Source: Cellulosimicrobium cellulans
Lineage (GTDB): Bacteria; Actinomycetota; Actinomycetes; Actinomycetales; Cellulomonadaceae
Reading direction: 5' to 3'
NCBI RefSeq assembly: GCF_006539945.1
Contig: NZ_BJNZ01000001.1
Span: 62,001 to 126,000, forward strand
DNA length: 64,000 nucleotides
Shown in pieces: positions 25,923 through 34,570 of this stretch. The translations under genes were made by a program, and so were the position numbers. Numbering within the stretch: the first letter of the stretch is position 1; each line of letters begins with the position of its first letter. The notes under the pieces are model-generated. The model saw only the letters and a list, made by a program, of their open reading frames with translations, was not told the DNA's origin and ran no database searches.

Positions 25923-26939
25923 TCAGGGGCGCAGCAAGGCCTTGATCGCGCGCCGCTCGTCCATCGCGGCGTAGCCCTCCGCCGCGTCGTCGAGGGAGAG
26001 CTCGAGGTCGAACACGCGCGCGGGGTCGATGCGCCGGTCGAGGACGAGGTCCATCAGCTCGGGCAGGTACTGGCGGACCGGCGCCGGGCCGCCCGACCAG
26101 TGCACGTGGCGGTAGAACATGTCGACGACGGGGAGCTCGACGCCGTGCGGCAGCCCGACGACGCCGACGTGCCCGCCGGGACGCACCGACCCGAGCGCCT
26201 GGGCCACGGACTCCGGCGTGCCGACGGCCTCGACCACGCCGTGCGCGCCCAGCCCGTCGGTGAGGTCCAGGACGCGCGCGACGCCCTCGTCGCCCCGCTC
26301 CGCGACGACCTCGGTCGCGCCGAACGCCCGCGCGAGCTCCTGGCGGGGCGCGTGCCGGCTCATGGCGATGACCTGCTCGGCCCCGAGCTGCGCGGCGGCG
26401 AGGACCGCGAGCAGGCCGACGGCGCCGTCGCCCACCACGGCGACCGTCCGGCCCGGTCCCGCCTCGGCCGCGCGGGCGCCGAACCAGCCCGTGCCCAGCA
26501 CGTCGGACGCGGTGAGCAGCCCGGGCAGGAGGTCGTCGTCGGGGCGCTCCGGCGTCGCGACGAGCGTCCCGTCCGCGAGCGGGACGCGCAGCAGCTCGGC
26601 CTGGGCGCCGCGCACGGGCTCGCGGTGGACGCACGACGTCTGGTAGCCGGCGCGGCAGATCGGGCACGTGTTGTCGGACGCGAAGAACGACCCGACGACG
26701 AGCTGTCCCGGGCGCACGGTCCGGACGTCGGCGCCGACCTCCTCGACCGTGCCGACGTACTCGTGGCCCATCGCCACGGGGTGCTCGATCGGGTTCGCCC
26801 CGCGGTACGTCCACAGGTCCGACCCGCACACGCACGCCGCCTCGACGCGCACGATCGCGTCGGTGGGCGCGAGCAGGCGCGGGTCGTCGCGCTGCTCGAC
26901 GCGGACGTCGTACGGGGCGTGGATGACGGTCGCGCGCAC
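25923..26939 (-). CDS. Zinc-dependent alcohol dehydrogenase (MDR family)
   Basis: A 338-residue medium-chain dehydrogenase. Catalytic-zinc residues are seen in CVCGSD (Cys38) and GHE near residue 58. The NAD(P) Rossmann motif GDGAVG lies near residue 169. The structural-zinc loop reads DNTCPICRAGYQTSC, with three Cys instead of the usual four, so the second zinc may be missing or use another ligand. The substrate is unknown. It is convergent with the acetyltransferase gene and stands alone. Confidence 0.9.
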   Translation of the reverse strand: MRATVIHAPYDVRVEQRDDPRLLAPTDAIVRVEAACVCGSDLWTYRGANPIEHPVAMGHEYVGTVEEVGADVRTVRPGQLVVGSFFASDNTCPICRAGYQTSCVHREPVRGAQAELLRVPLADGTLVATPERPDDDLLPGLLTASDVLGTGWFGARAAEAGPGRTVAVVGDGAVGLLAVLAAAQLGAEQVIAMSRHAPRQELARAFGATEVVAERGDEGVARVLDLTDGLGAHGVVEAVGTPESVAQALGSVRPGGHVGVVGLPHGVELPVVDMFYRHVHWSGGPAPVRQYLPELMDLVLDRRIDPARVFDLELSLDDAAEGYAAMDERRAIKALLRP

Positions 26940-27033
26940 GGTGGCTCCCTCGGGGGGCGGACGGGACGCTGTCGAGCCTACGACCGTGCGCCCGCCCCGG
27001 CCCGCCCGGGGGAGGGGGCCGGGAGCGCGGGCG

Positions 27034-27741
27034 TCAGGGTTCCTCGGTCCGCCGTGTCTGGACGGCGTTGCTCGCGTCGTAGGTGAAGCTCAGCCGCCGT
27101 CCGACCACCTCCTCGGCGACGTCCTCGAGCGTCGTCGACCGGGCGAAGGCGTGCGCCCGGAGCACGGCGAGCGCGTCGCGCGGTGCTACGCGGAGCTGGG
27201 CGGTCACCATCCCCGTCGCCTGGTGCACCTCGGCGCGCATCGACCAGTCGAGCGAGTCCAGGTCGGCCAGCAGCGCGAGCCCGACGACGTCCGCCAGGAA
27301 CTGCACGTCGTCCGGCTCGCGCTCGAGCCTGGCCGAGGCGGTGAGGAGGCTGAGCACCCCCACCACCTGGCCCCCCGCGTGCATGGGGACGGCGTGGTAG
27401 GTCGAGGGCCCCGTGATCGCCCCGACGACGCGGGAGAACACGGGGAAGGCGGCGCCGCTGCGGCTCCCGTCGACCTGGCTCACCACGACGCGGTCCTCGG
27501 CGAGCGCGAGCTGGGCCGGCCCCTCGCCCAGCATCTCCTCGAGGTCCTCGACGCGCGCCGCGACGCCGTCGGACGTGGCGACCGTGAGGCGGTCGTCCGC
27601 CGTCGCGGCGACCGTCAGCGCGGCGCTCTCGGCGCCGAGCACCGTGGCGCACGCCTGGCACATGCGCGCGGGCATCGACAGGGTGTCGTCGACCTCGGCG
27701 AGCGCGCGAGCCAGAAGTGTCAGCAGCTCCGACGCGCCCAC
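27034..27741 (-). CDS. GAF-ANTAR regulator
   Basis: A 235-residue protein. A GAF sensor domain fills about residues 20-160. A C-terminal ANTAR domain follows (about 165-222), with the helical pattern around HQATGMVTAQLRV and the conserved Ala/Leu-rich segment. ANTAR domains bind paired hexanucleotide hairpins in leader RNA and prevent termination. A second ANTAR protein is divergently encoded 190 bases away. The signal sensed by the GAF domain is unknown. Confidence 0.88.
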   Translation of the reverse strand: MGASELLTLLARALAEVDDTLSMPARMCQACATVLGAESAALTVAATADDRLTVATSDGVAARVEDLEEMLGEGPAQLALAEDRVVVSQVDGSRSGAAFPVFSRVVGAITGPSTYHAVPMHAGGQVVGVLSLLTASARLEREPDDVQFLADVVGLALLADLDSLDWSMRAEVHQATGMVTAQLRVAPRDALAVLRAHAFARSTTLEDVAEEVVGRRLSFTYDASNAVQTRRTEEP

Positions 27742-27930
27742 GTCCGCCTCCGTCCGGTCCTCGTCCTCCTCGTCCAGTTTTCCACCACCTCGGGCGCTCG
27801 CTCGGCGACGCGACCTGCGGCGTCAGCGCACCGCGCAGGCGGCGGGTTGCAGAAACGCCGCGCCCGACTAGAGTCCCGGTCTGAGTCTGGACCTGGCTCA
27901 CGACCCGCTGAACGACGACGGAGACGACCC

Positions 27931-28560
27931 ATGTCCGTGGAGGATCAGGCAACGCTGCACCCGCTGTCCCTCGGCGACGACACCACGCTGGGGCAGTACC
28001 GGGTCGACCTGGCGACCGACACCTGGTGGTGGTCGGCCGAGACGTACCGCCTGCACGGCTTCGAGCCGGGCGACGTCGTGCCGACGACGTCGCTCGTGCT
28101 GGCCCACAAGCACCCCGACGACCGGGACCGCGTCCGGGACGTCCTGGAGCGCGCGCGTCACGACGGCGCGCCCTTCTCGAGCCTCCACCGCATCATGGAC
28201 GCGCGCGGCCGGGAGCGCGTCCTCGTCGCCGTCGGCCAGGGCCGGCGCGACCGCGACACGGGGCGGGTCGTCGAGCTGCTCGGGTACTTCGTCGACGTGA
28301 CGCGATCAGTCCGGAAGAACGCCGGGCTGCTGGCGCAGCGCGACATCGCCGCCGCGGCCGACAGCCGGGGCCCGATCGAGCAGGCGAAGGGCGTCGTGGC
28401 CGTCGCGCTGGGGATCGCCCCCGAGCAGGCGTTCGCGGTCCTCAAGCGCGTGTCGAACGACCGCAACGTCCGCCTGCGCGAGCTTGCCCGGCAGGTCGTC
28501 GAGGAGGGGACGCGGCCCGACGCCGACCGCGTCGACCGGGTCGCCGCGCTGCTGTCGTAG
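27931..28560 (+). CDS. PAS-ANTAR regulator
   Basis: A 209-residue protein. The N-terminal PAS domain (about 20-125) has the PAS_3-type WWWSAETYRLHGF and HPDDRDRV signatures. The ANTAR domain is at about 140-200 (IEQAKGVVAVALGI and following). GGAG stands 9 bases before the ATG. It probably senses a small molecule or redox state and acts as an RNA-binding antiterminator. The divergent GAF-ANTAR gene suggests a related pair. Confidence 0.9.
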   Translation: MSVEDQATLHPLSLGDDTTLGQYRVDLATDTWWWSAETYRLHGFEPGDVVPTTSLVLAHKHPDDRDRVRDVLERARHDGAPFSSLHRIMDARGRERVLVAVGQGRRDRDTGRVVELLGYFVDVTRSVRKNAGLLAQRDIAAAADSRGPIEQAKGVVAVALGIAPEQAFAVLKRVSNDRNVRLRELARQVVEEGTRPDADRVDRVAALLS

Positions 28561-28635
28561 GCGCCGCCGTCGAGCCTCGGACGCGACGTCCGACGGCCGC
28601 CAGACGCCCCGCCCTCGCGCGACGAGGCTGGGTCC

Positions 28636-29301
28636 ATGACCACCACCTCGACCCGCACTGCCCCGTCGCACGTCGTGATCGACCCGGGGATCCTGTACTT
28701 CGGCACCCCCGTCGCGCTGCTCAGCACGGTCGACGCGGCCGGCCACGTGAACCTCGCCCCGATGTCGTCGGTGTTCTGGCTGGGCCGGACGGCGGTGCTC
28801 GGTCTGGGCGCGCGGTCGCAGACGGCGCTCAACCTCGTCGCGACGCGCGAGGTCGTGGTGAACCTGCCCTCGACGGCCGAGGTCGACGCCGTCGACCGCC
28901 TCGCCCTGACGACCGGGCGTGACCCGGTCCCGGCGCGCAAGGCGTCCGTGGGCTACCGCTACGAGCCGGACAAGTTCGCGCGCGCGGGGCTGACGCCCGT
29001 CGCGTCGGACACGGTCGCGCCACCGCGCGCCGCGCAGTGCCCCGTCGCGGTCGAGGCGCGGCTCGTGCACGCCCACCCGCTCGGTCGCGACGACGCCGGT
29101 CACGCCGGGTCGCTCGTCGCGTTCGAGGTCCGCGTGACCCGGGTGCACGTCCACGAGAGCGTCCGCATGCCGGGGACCGCGCACCGCGTCGACCCCGACC
29201 GGTGGCGCCCGCTCCTCATGAGCTTCCAGCGCTTCTACGGCCTCGGCCCGGAGGCGCACCCGTCGCGCCTCGCGACGATCGACGAGGACTGGTACCGCTG
29301 A
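28636..29301 (+). CDS. Flavin reductase-like FMN-binding protein
   Basis: A 221-residue protein with the split-barrel flavin-reductase fold. It shows the early VALLSTVDAAGHVNLAPMSS strand pair (split here by the FMN phosphate contact) and VVVNLPS near residue 75. Such proteins either reduce FMN with NAD(P)H or bind FMN for unknown reactions. It has no partner monooxygenase nearby, so the physiological role is unclear. No signal peptide. Confidence 0.83.
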   Translation: MTTTSTRTAPSHVVIDPGILYFGTPVALLSTVDAAGHVNLAPMSSVFWLGRTAVLGLGARSQTALNLVATREVVVNLPSTAEVDAVDRLALTTGRDPVPARKASVGYRYEPDKFARAGLTPVASDTVAPPRAAQCPVAVEARLVHAHPLGRDDAGHAGSLVAFEVRVTRVHVHESVRMPGTAHRVDPDRWRPLLMSFQRFYGLGPEAHPSRLATIDEDWYR

Positions 29302-29346
29302 GCGCCCGAGCGGGCCACGCGGCGGAACGGACCCGTCGCGGAGAGG

Positions 29347-30219
29347 TCAGCGCCGGACGAGCGCCCGGACGACCGCCGCGACGTCGGCCGGGGCCTCCTC
29401 GGCCATGAAGTGCCCGGCCGTCGTCGTGAGGTGCTCCAGGTCCGGTGCCCAGCGGCGCCAGACGCCCGCGGCGTCGTACCCGAGCCGCGCGCCCCAGTCC
29501 TGCTGCACCACGGTCACGGGCATGGCGAGCCGGTCGCCGGCGTCGAGCGACGCCTGGTCGTGCTCGACGTCGACCGTCGCCGTCGCGCGGTAGTCCGCGA
29601 CGATCGAGTCGACGGCGTCCCGGCTCGCCGCCAGGTAGTGCGCGCGGACGTCGTCGGGGATCGCCGCGGGATCCTGGGTCCACGCGTCGAGGAAGGACCC
29701 GAAGAACGCGTCGGCGCTGCCCCGGATCATCGCCTCGGGCAGGCCCGGGGGCTGCGCCATGAGGTAGAGGTGGAACGCGACCGCGGCGTCCACGCCGTGC
29801 AGCACGCCCCACGTGTCGAGCGTGGGCACCACGTCGAGGATGCCGAGGTGGCTCACGCGGTCCGGGTGGTCGAGCGCGGCGCGGAACGCGACGAGCGCGC
29901 CCCGGTCGTGACCGACGAGGACGAACCGGTCGACGTCCAGCGCGTCGGCGAGCGCGACGACGTCGGCGCCCATGGTGCGCTTGGCGTAGACGTCGGGCGT
30001 GGCCGCGACGGGCTTCGCGCTGTCGCCGTAGCCGCGCAGGTCGGGCACGACGACGTGGTGGTCGCGCGCGAGGTCGGCGGCGACGTGCCGCCACATGTGA
30101 CGGGTCTGGGGGAAGCCGTGCAGCAGGACGACGGGCGTGCCCTCGCCCGCGGTCTCGGCGCGCAGGGCGACGCCCGGGGCGACCTCGACGGTGCGGGTCT
30201 CGAAGCCGGGGATGTGCAT
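29347..30219 (-). CDS. Alpha/beta hydrolase (epoxide hydrolase/haloacetate dehalogenase type)
   Basis: A 290-residue alpha/beta hydrolase. LLHGFPQT near residue 33 supplies the oxyanion region. The nucleophile elbow GHDRGA (Asp near residue 106) uses Asp rather than Ser, as in epoxide hydrolases and haloacid/haloalkane dehalogenases. GHF near residue 271 gives the catalytic His. In fluoroacetate dehalogenase a second Arg follows three residues after the first; here that position is Leu, arguing against fluoroacetate as substrate. It is divergent from a SARP regulator. Confidence 0.87.
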   Translation of the reverse strand: MHIPGFETRTVEVAPGVALRAETAGEGTPVVLLHGFPQTRHMWRHVAADLARDHHVVVPDLRGYGDSAKPVAATPDVYAKRTMGADVVALADALDVDRFVLVGHDRGALVAFRAALDHPDRVSHLGILDVVPTLDTWGVLHGVDAAVAFHLYLMAQPPGLPEAMIRGSADAFFGSFLDAWTQDPAAIPDDVRAHYLAASRDAVDSIVADYRATATVDVEHDQASLDAGDRLAMPVTVVQQDWGARLGYDAAGVWRRWAPDLEHLTTTAGHFMAEEAPADVAAVVRALVRR

Positions 30220-30366
30220 GGGGGTGTCCTCTCTCGGATGGTCACAGCGCCGGGACGGGTCGTGCCCGGCCGGCTCGTGGCCATCCTCCGAGCGGCGGAT
30301 CAGCATCCGATCAGTGCCGCCGCCCGCGCTCGTGCCGCGTCGTCCAGGTGCGGCGAGAATGACGGG

Positions 30367-32334
30367 GTGGTGGAGCTGCGCGTCGAGGTGCTCGGGCCGG
30401 TCCGGGTGCTGCGCGACGGCGGGGAGGTCGACCTGGGCGGCCCGAGACAGCGCGAGCTCCTGGCGCGGCTGGCCGCCGCACGCGGCCGCCCCGTGTCGTT
30501 CGAGCGGCTCGCGGCGGACCTGTGGGACGACGACGCGGATCGCGACCCCCGCGACCGGCGCGGCGCGCTCGCGACGTCTGCCGGCGACCTGCGCCGACGA
30601 CTGGAGCCCGAGCGCGCCCCACGCACCCGGCCACGCGTGCTCGTCACCGAGCACGGCGGCTACGCGCTGCGGCTCCCGGACGACGCGCTCGACGCGGCGC
30701 GCCTGGATGCGGCCGTCGCCCGGGCGACCGCGCCCGCCGAGGCCGGGGACGCGCCGTCGGGCACGATGCGTGCGCTCGCGGACGCCGTCGCGGTGTGGCG
30801 AGGGGAGCCCTACGGCGACCTGCCGGACCGGGAGTGGGTCCGGACCGAGCGACGGCACCTCGTGGAGCTGCACGCGCGCGCGGTCGAGCTGCTCGCCGAG
30901 GCGCTGCTCGCGGACGGACGGCCCGGGGAGGCGGTCGCCGCGCTCGACCCGCACGCCGCCGCCCACCCGTGGCGCGAGCGCGCGTGGGCGCTCCTCGCGC
31001 TCGCGCTGTACCGCGAGGGCCGCCAGGCGGACGCGCTCGACGTCGTGCGCCGGGCGCGCCGTCGGCTCGCCGACGAGCTCGGCCTCGAGCCGGGACCGGA
31101 GCTCGCGCGTCTCGAGCGCGACGTGCTCGGCCAGGCGCCGTCGCTCGACGGCCCGACGCCGGGGCCCCGCCTCGCGGTCACGGCCCCGACCTCGCGCACG
31201 CACCTGCGGTCCACGGTCGACGTCGCACGCACGCTCGCCATCGCCGGGGGAGACCACCTCGCGACCGCGCAGCAGCAGCGGGTCGCCGCGGCGCTCGCGG
31301 CCGAGGCGACGGGCGACCCCGTGCTCACCGCGCGCACGGTCACGGCGTACGACGTCCCGGCGGTCTGGACCCGGAGCGACGACCCCGAGGCAGCGGACGC
31401 GCTCGTCGACGTCGCGCGGCGCACCCTGGGCCGCCTGGGCGCCGACGCGGCCCCGGTCCTGCGGGCGCGGCTGCTCGCCGTCGTCGGGATCGAGCACCGG
31501 GGGACGCGCGACGCGTGGGCGTGGGCGGCGGCGGAGGACGCCGTGGGGATCGCGCGCGACGTCGGCGACCCGGGCACGCTCGCGCTCGCGCTCAACGCCC
31601 GGTTCCTCCAGTCGTTCCAGCGGCCGGGCGCAGGCGTCGAGCGGGACCGGACCGGCGCGGAGCTCGTCGCGCTGGCGGAGGCTCACGACCTACCGACGTT
31701 CGCGATCCTCGGGCGCCTCGTCCGGATGCAGGCCGCGGCGGGCACCGGGCGGTTCGCCGTCGCCGACGCCCACGCCGCCGCGGCGGAGGACGTGGCGGCC
31801 GGGTACGAGTCGCCCGTGGTCCCGATGCTCACGGCCTGGTACCGGGCGATGCGCGACGCCGAGACCGCGCCGCCCGACGCCGCGGCGCACGCGTACCGCG
31901 CCGCCGACGACCTCCTCGCGGGCGTGCGCATGCCGGGCGTGCGGGACGGGCTGCTCCCGCTCGCGCTGCTCACCGTCCGCCTCCGGCACGGTCGTCCGCT
32001 CGGCGGGCTCGGCGACCCCGGGCCGTACACGCCCTGGGTCGAGCCGCTGCGCGCGCTCGACGCGGGTGACCGCGGCGGTGCCGCGCAGCTCGCCCGGGCG
32101 GCCCCGGAGCCGCCCGCCGACCACCTGCGCGAGCTGCGCTGGGCGCTCGTCGCGGAGACCGCCGTCCGGCTCGGGGACGCGGCCCTCGCGCGGCGGGCGC
32201 GCCACGCGCTCGCGCGCGTCCCGGACGAGCTCGCCGGGGGAGGCTCGGGACTCGTGTCCGCCGGGCCGGTCCGCGCGTGGCTCGACCGTCTCGACGGTCG
32301 CCGCACGTCGGCAGGTCCCCCCGGGGACGGGTAG
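30367..32334 (+). CDS. SARP-type transcriptional regulator with BTAD domain
   Basis: A 655-residue regulator. An OmpR-type winged helix (about 1-100) is followed by a bacterial transcriptional activation domain (about 105-255, AVELLAEALLADGRPGEAV and LALYREGRQADAL) as in AfsR/DnrI. No Walker NB-ARC ATPase follows; instead there is a helical, TPR-like C-terminal half. Two GTG codons begin the frame and the first was taken. It may control the divergent alpha/beta hydrolase 148 bases away. No antibiotic cluster is in the window. Confidence 0.85.
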   Translation: MVELRVEVLGPVRVLRDGGEVDLGGPRQRELLARLAAARGRPVSFERLAADLWDDDADRDPRDRRGALATSAGDLRRRLEPERAPRTRPRVLVTEHGGYALRLPDDALDAARLDAAVARATAPAEAGDAPSGTMRALADAVAVWRGEPYGDLPDREWVRTERRHLVELHARAVELLAEALLADGRPGEAVAALDPHAAAHPWRERAWALLALALYREGRQADALDVVRRARRRLADELGLEPGPELARLERDVLGQAPSLDGPTPGPRLAVTAPTSRTHLRSTVDVARTLAIAGGDHLATAQQQRVAAALAAEATGDPVLTARTVTAYDVPAVWTRSDDPEAADALVDVARRTLGRLGADAAPVLRARLLAVVGIEHRGTRDAWAWAAAEDAVGIARDVGDPGTLALALNARFLQSFQRPGAGVERDRTGAELVALAEAHDLPTFAILGRLVRMQAAAGTGRFAVADAHAAAAEDVAAGYESPVVPMLTAWYRAMRDAETAPPDAAAHAYRAADDLLAGVRMPGVRDGLLPLALLTVRLRHGRPLGGLGDPGPYTPWVEPLRALDAGDRGGAAQLARAAPEPPADHLRELRWALVAETAVRLGDAALARRARHALARVPDELAGGGSGLVSAGPVRAWLDRLDGRRTSAGPPGDG

Positions 32335-32347
32335 GCGACGTGACGGC

Positions 32348-32920
32348 TCAACGCTCCGGGAGCAGCCCCGCCACGAGTGCGTCGATGACGTCGTCGGTCG
32401 CGACGTCGGGGTCGACCGGTGTGGTCAGCCGGTCGAGCAGGAGCCCGTCGATCGCGTAGTGGAACAGGGCGATCTCCTGGGGCCCTCCGGGCAGCCCGGC
32501 CGAGCGGTTGAACTCGACGTCGGCCTCGAACGCCGCGCGCAGCCACGGCCCGAGCAGGGCGGCGAGCTCGGGGCGGCGGCCCGACTCGAGCCGCAGCTCG
32601 AACAGTGCTCGGGTGACGTCGGCGTCCGCCGACAGCCGGCGCACGATGTCGCGGAGGTAGTCCGCGAAGAGCGCACGGTCCGGCTTCTGGGCGGCGCGTC
32701 GCTCCAGGTCGTCCGGTGTGGGCGCGAGGCGTTCACCGATGCGCTCGAAGAGCCCCGCGACGAGGGCGTCCCGGCTCCGGAAGTAGTTCGAGGTCGTGCC
32801 CGGCGGGACGCCCGCCTCGTCGTCGACCGCGCGGTGCGTCAGACCTCGCGACCCCTCGCGCGCGAGCACGGCGATGCCTGCGTCCGCCAGGGCGCTCCGC
32901 CGTGTGGAGTTCTTCGCCAT
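32348..32920 (-). CDS. TetR-family regulator
   Basis: A 190-residue TetR protein. The helix-turn-helix is at about residues 7-55 (LTHRAVDDEAGVPPGTTSNYFRSR). The rest is the ligand-binding domain, of TetR_C_33/BetI-like layout. The ATG at 32920 was preferred over one 17 codons upstream because MAKNSTRRSALADAG is a normal family N-terminus and the longer form would run through the operator. It is divergent from a DHFR-like gene that it probably represses. Confidence 0.88.
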   Translation of the reverse strand: MAKNSTRRSALADAGIAVLAREGSRGLTHRAVDDEAGVPPGTTSNYFRSRDALVAGLFERIGERLAPTPDDLERRAAQKPDRALFADYLRDIVRRLSADADVTRALFELRLESGRRPELAALLGPWLRAAFEADVEFNRSAGLPGGPQEIALFHYAIDGLLLDRLTTPVDPDVATDDVIDALVAGLLPER

Positions 32921-32938
32921 GCGCCGACGGTATCGCAA

Positions 32939-32986
32939 CCACTGCACCTGTTGTAGTCTCCAGTGGACCACTTCACCTGTAGTAGT
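32939..32986. promoter_or_regulatory. Direct-repeat operator candidate between TetR and DHFR-like genes
   Basis: Two 19-base copies (32939-32957 and 32968-32986) share CCACT-CACCTGT-GTAGT with two mismatches, spaced 29 bases. The second copy ends just before the ribosome site of the DHFR-like gene. A CCACTG/CAGTGG inverted pair also brackets the first copy. The arrangement suits repression by the adjacent TetR protein. Confidence 0.65.
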
Positions 32987-32996
32987 TGGAGAGATG

Positions 32997-33593
32997 ATGC
33001 GAGAACTGACCTACTACGTCGCCGTCAGCCTCGACGGGTACATCGCCGGTCCGGCCGGGGAGTTCGACACGTTCCTCGCCCAGGGGGACCACATGGAGCC
33101 GATCTGGGCGCGGTACCGCGGCACCGCGCCGACCGACCTGGCCGAGGCCGTCGGCTTCTCGGTGGCCGACGGCCCCTTCGACACGGTCCTCATGGGGTGG
33201 AACACCTACGCCGTCGGACTTCCCGACCACCACCTGCCGAACCCCTACCGACACCTGCGGCAGATCGTGTTCACCCGCTCGCACGAGGCACCGAGCGGGA
33301 GCGGCGATGTGGAGTTCACGGACGCCGACCCGGCCGAGACGGTGCGGTCGCTGAAGCAGGAGGACGGCAAGGGCATCTGGCTGTGCGGCGGGGGCACGCT
33401 GGCCGCGGTGCTGGCCGACGAGATCGACCGGCTCGCGCTCAAGGTCAACCCGGTCATGCTCGGGGCCGGGGTGCCGCTGTTCGCGGAGCGGACCTACGCA
33501 CCCCGCTCGTGGCGACCGACGAGCACGCAGACCTTCAGCTCCGGCGTGACGTTCGCGGAGTACGTCAGGGCCGAGGGCGTGGCTCCTCAGTGA
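32997..33593 (+). CDS. Dihydrofolate reductase-like (RibD C-terminal domain) protein
   Basis: A 198-residue protein of the DHFR/RibD-C fold. It begins with YYVAVSLDGYIAG, and the NADPH-site motif WLCGGGTLA lies near residue 124. In actinobacteria these stand-alone proteins are often under TetR control and act as reductases of unknown substrate; true folate reduction is unlikely. The second of two adjacent ATGs was chosen because GGAG stands 5 bases before it. Confidence 0.88.
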   Translation: MRELTYYVAVSLDGYIAGPAGEFDTFLAQGDHMEPIWARYRGTAPTDLAEAVGFSVADGPFDTVLMGWNTYAVGLPDHHLPNPYRHLRQIVFTRSHEAPSGSGDVEFTDADPAETVRSLKQEDGKGIWLCGGGTLAAVLADEIDRLALKVNPVMLGAGVPLFAERTYAPRSWRPTSTQTFSSGVTFAEYVRAEGVAPQ

Positions 33594-33608
33594 CGAAGCC
33601 CGGCCAGG

Positions 33609-33638
33609 GTGGTGACGCTCCGACGTGCCTGTCACCAC
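33609..33638. terminator. Hairpin at convergent gene ends
   Basis: Arms GTGGTGAC and GTCACCAC pair perfectly around a 14-base loop, between the DHFR-like stop and the stop of the AbiEii-like gene, which lies inside the right arm. Confidence 0.45.
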
Positions 33639-34570
33639 GGAACGCGATCCGGGTGCCTCGACTGCACCGGGGCCCAGGTCTGGGTCTTCGGGTCCCACTC
33701 GCGGTCCTGGGGGCCGTCGGGCGGCACGAGCGCCGGGCTCAGGAAGACGCGGACGAGGTGGACAGCGTCGTCGAGCGCGAGGTCCGCGCAGTGTGACGTG
33801 GCCTTCGCCAGCTCGGGGTACTGACTGGTCCAGCCGGCGGGCGGGCTGAAGTCCGCCCGTGGGGGTAGGCCACGGTGGTAGCGCTCGGATGCGATCGCGG
33901 CGCGCAGCGCGTGCAGGCTCATCGTCTCTGCCCGAGCGATCACGACGAGGTCGACGAGGTCGCGGGCCCGGCTCGAGGGGAGCCCGCTGGCGTAGATGGC
34001 TTCGGTCGCGCACACCTTGTCCGCGACGTGGTCGATGACCGGGTACAGACGCACGGTCGGCGCGGGGATCCCGAGGACGTTGATGGCGCTCGGAGCCTCC
34101 CGCTCGTCAGGCTCGGCAGTCATGACGGACCCGACGACCAGATCGATGTGGAACGCGTCGATCTTCTTCGTGCCGGCGAACGCTTCGATCCCGACGCGGA
34201 TCCCGTCGACGCCCTGCTGCCCACCGGCCACGACGTGGGTCCTGGTGACCTGGAACTGGAGCTGGTCGCCGAGGTCGAGCGTGACCGCCGCGCGCAGCTG
34301 CTCGACGGCGTCGGAGAGCGTGCCGTGCTGGTGGAGCAGGTCGACGTCTCTGCTGTGGCGGGCATCGGCGTCGCGTACGAGCAGTGCGGTGCCGCCCTTG
34401 AGGACCCAGGGGGAATCGGGGTCGGCGAAGACGCGGTCGAGGATCCGCGCGTAGAGGTACTCGCGCAGCACCGCGGTGTTGGGCCGACCGGTGGCTTTCG
34501 CGACGGCCTGTGCTGTGTCGACGACGGCCCGCCACATCGCGCGTGGGTGGGGGTAGTCCTGGACTGTCAC
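33632..34570 (-). CDS. AbiEii-type nucleotidyltransferase toxin
   Basis: A 312-residue nucleotidyltransferase-like protein of the AbiEii/AbiGii family. The motif VLKGGTALL (Lys58) and SRDVDLL (Asp75, Asp77) match the GS-like and DxD active-site motifs of this toxin family. Family members transfer nucleotides to tRNA or other targets and stop growth during phage infection. The GTG start overlaps the antitoxin stop by 4 bases, as in type IV abortive-infection pairs. The GC content looks a little lower than that of neighbours, which fits a transferred module. Confidence 0.87.
   Translation of the reverse strand: MTVQDYPHPRAMWRAVVDTAQAVAKATGRPNTAVLREYLYARILDRVFADPDSPWVLKGGTALLVRDADARHSRDVDLLHQHGTLSDAVEQLRAAVTLDLGDQLQFQVTRTHVVAGGQQGVDGIRVGIEAFAGTKKIDAFHIDLVVGSVMTAEPDEREAPSAINVLGIPAPTVRLYPVIDHVADKVCATEAIYASGLPSSRARDLVDLVVIARAETMSLHALRAAIASERYHRGLPPRADFSPPAGWTSQYPELAKATSHCADLALDDAVHLVRVFLSPALVPPDGPQDREWDPKTQTWAPVQSRHPDRVPW

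Noticed and set aside
29347-30219. Fluoroacetate dehalogenase linked to the fluoride operon
   Set aside because: The second carboxylate-binding Arg is replaced by Leu and the fluoride operon is 9 kb away with unrelated genes between, so a functional link is not supported.
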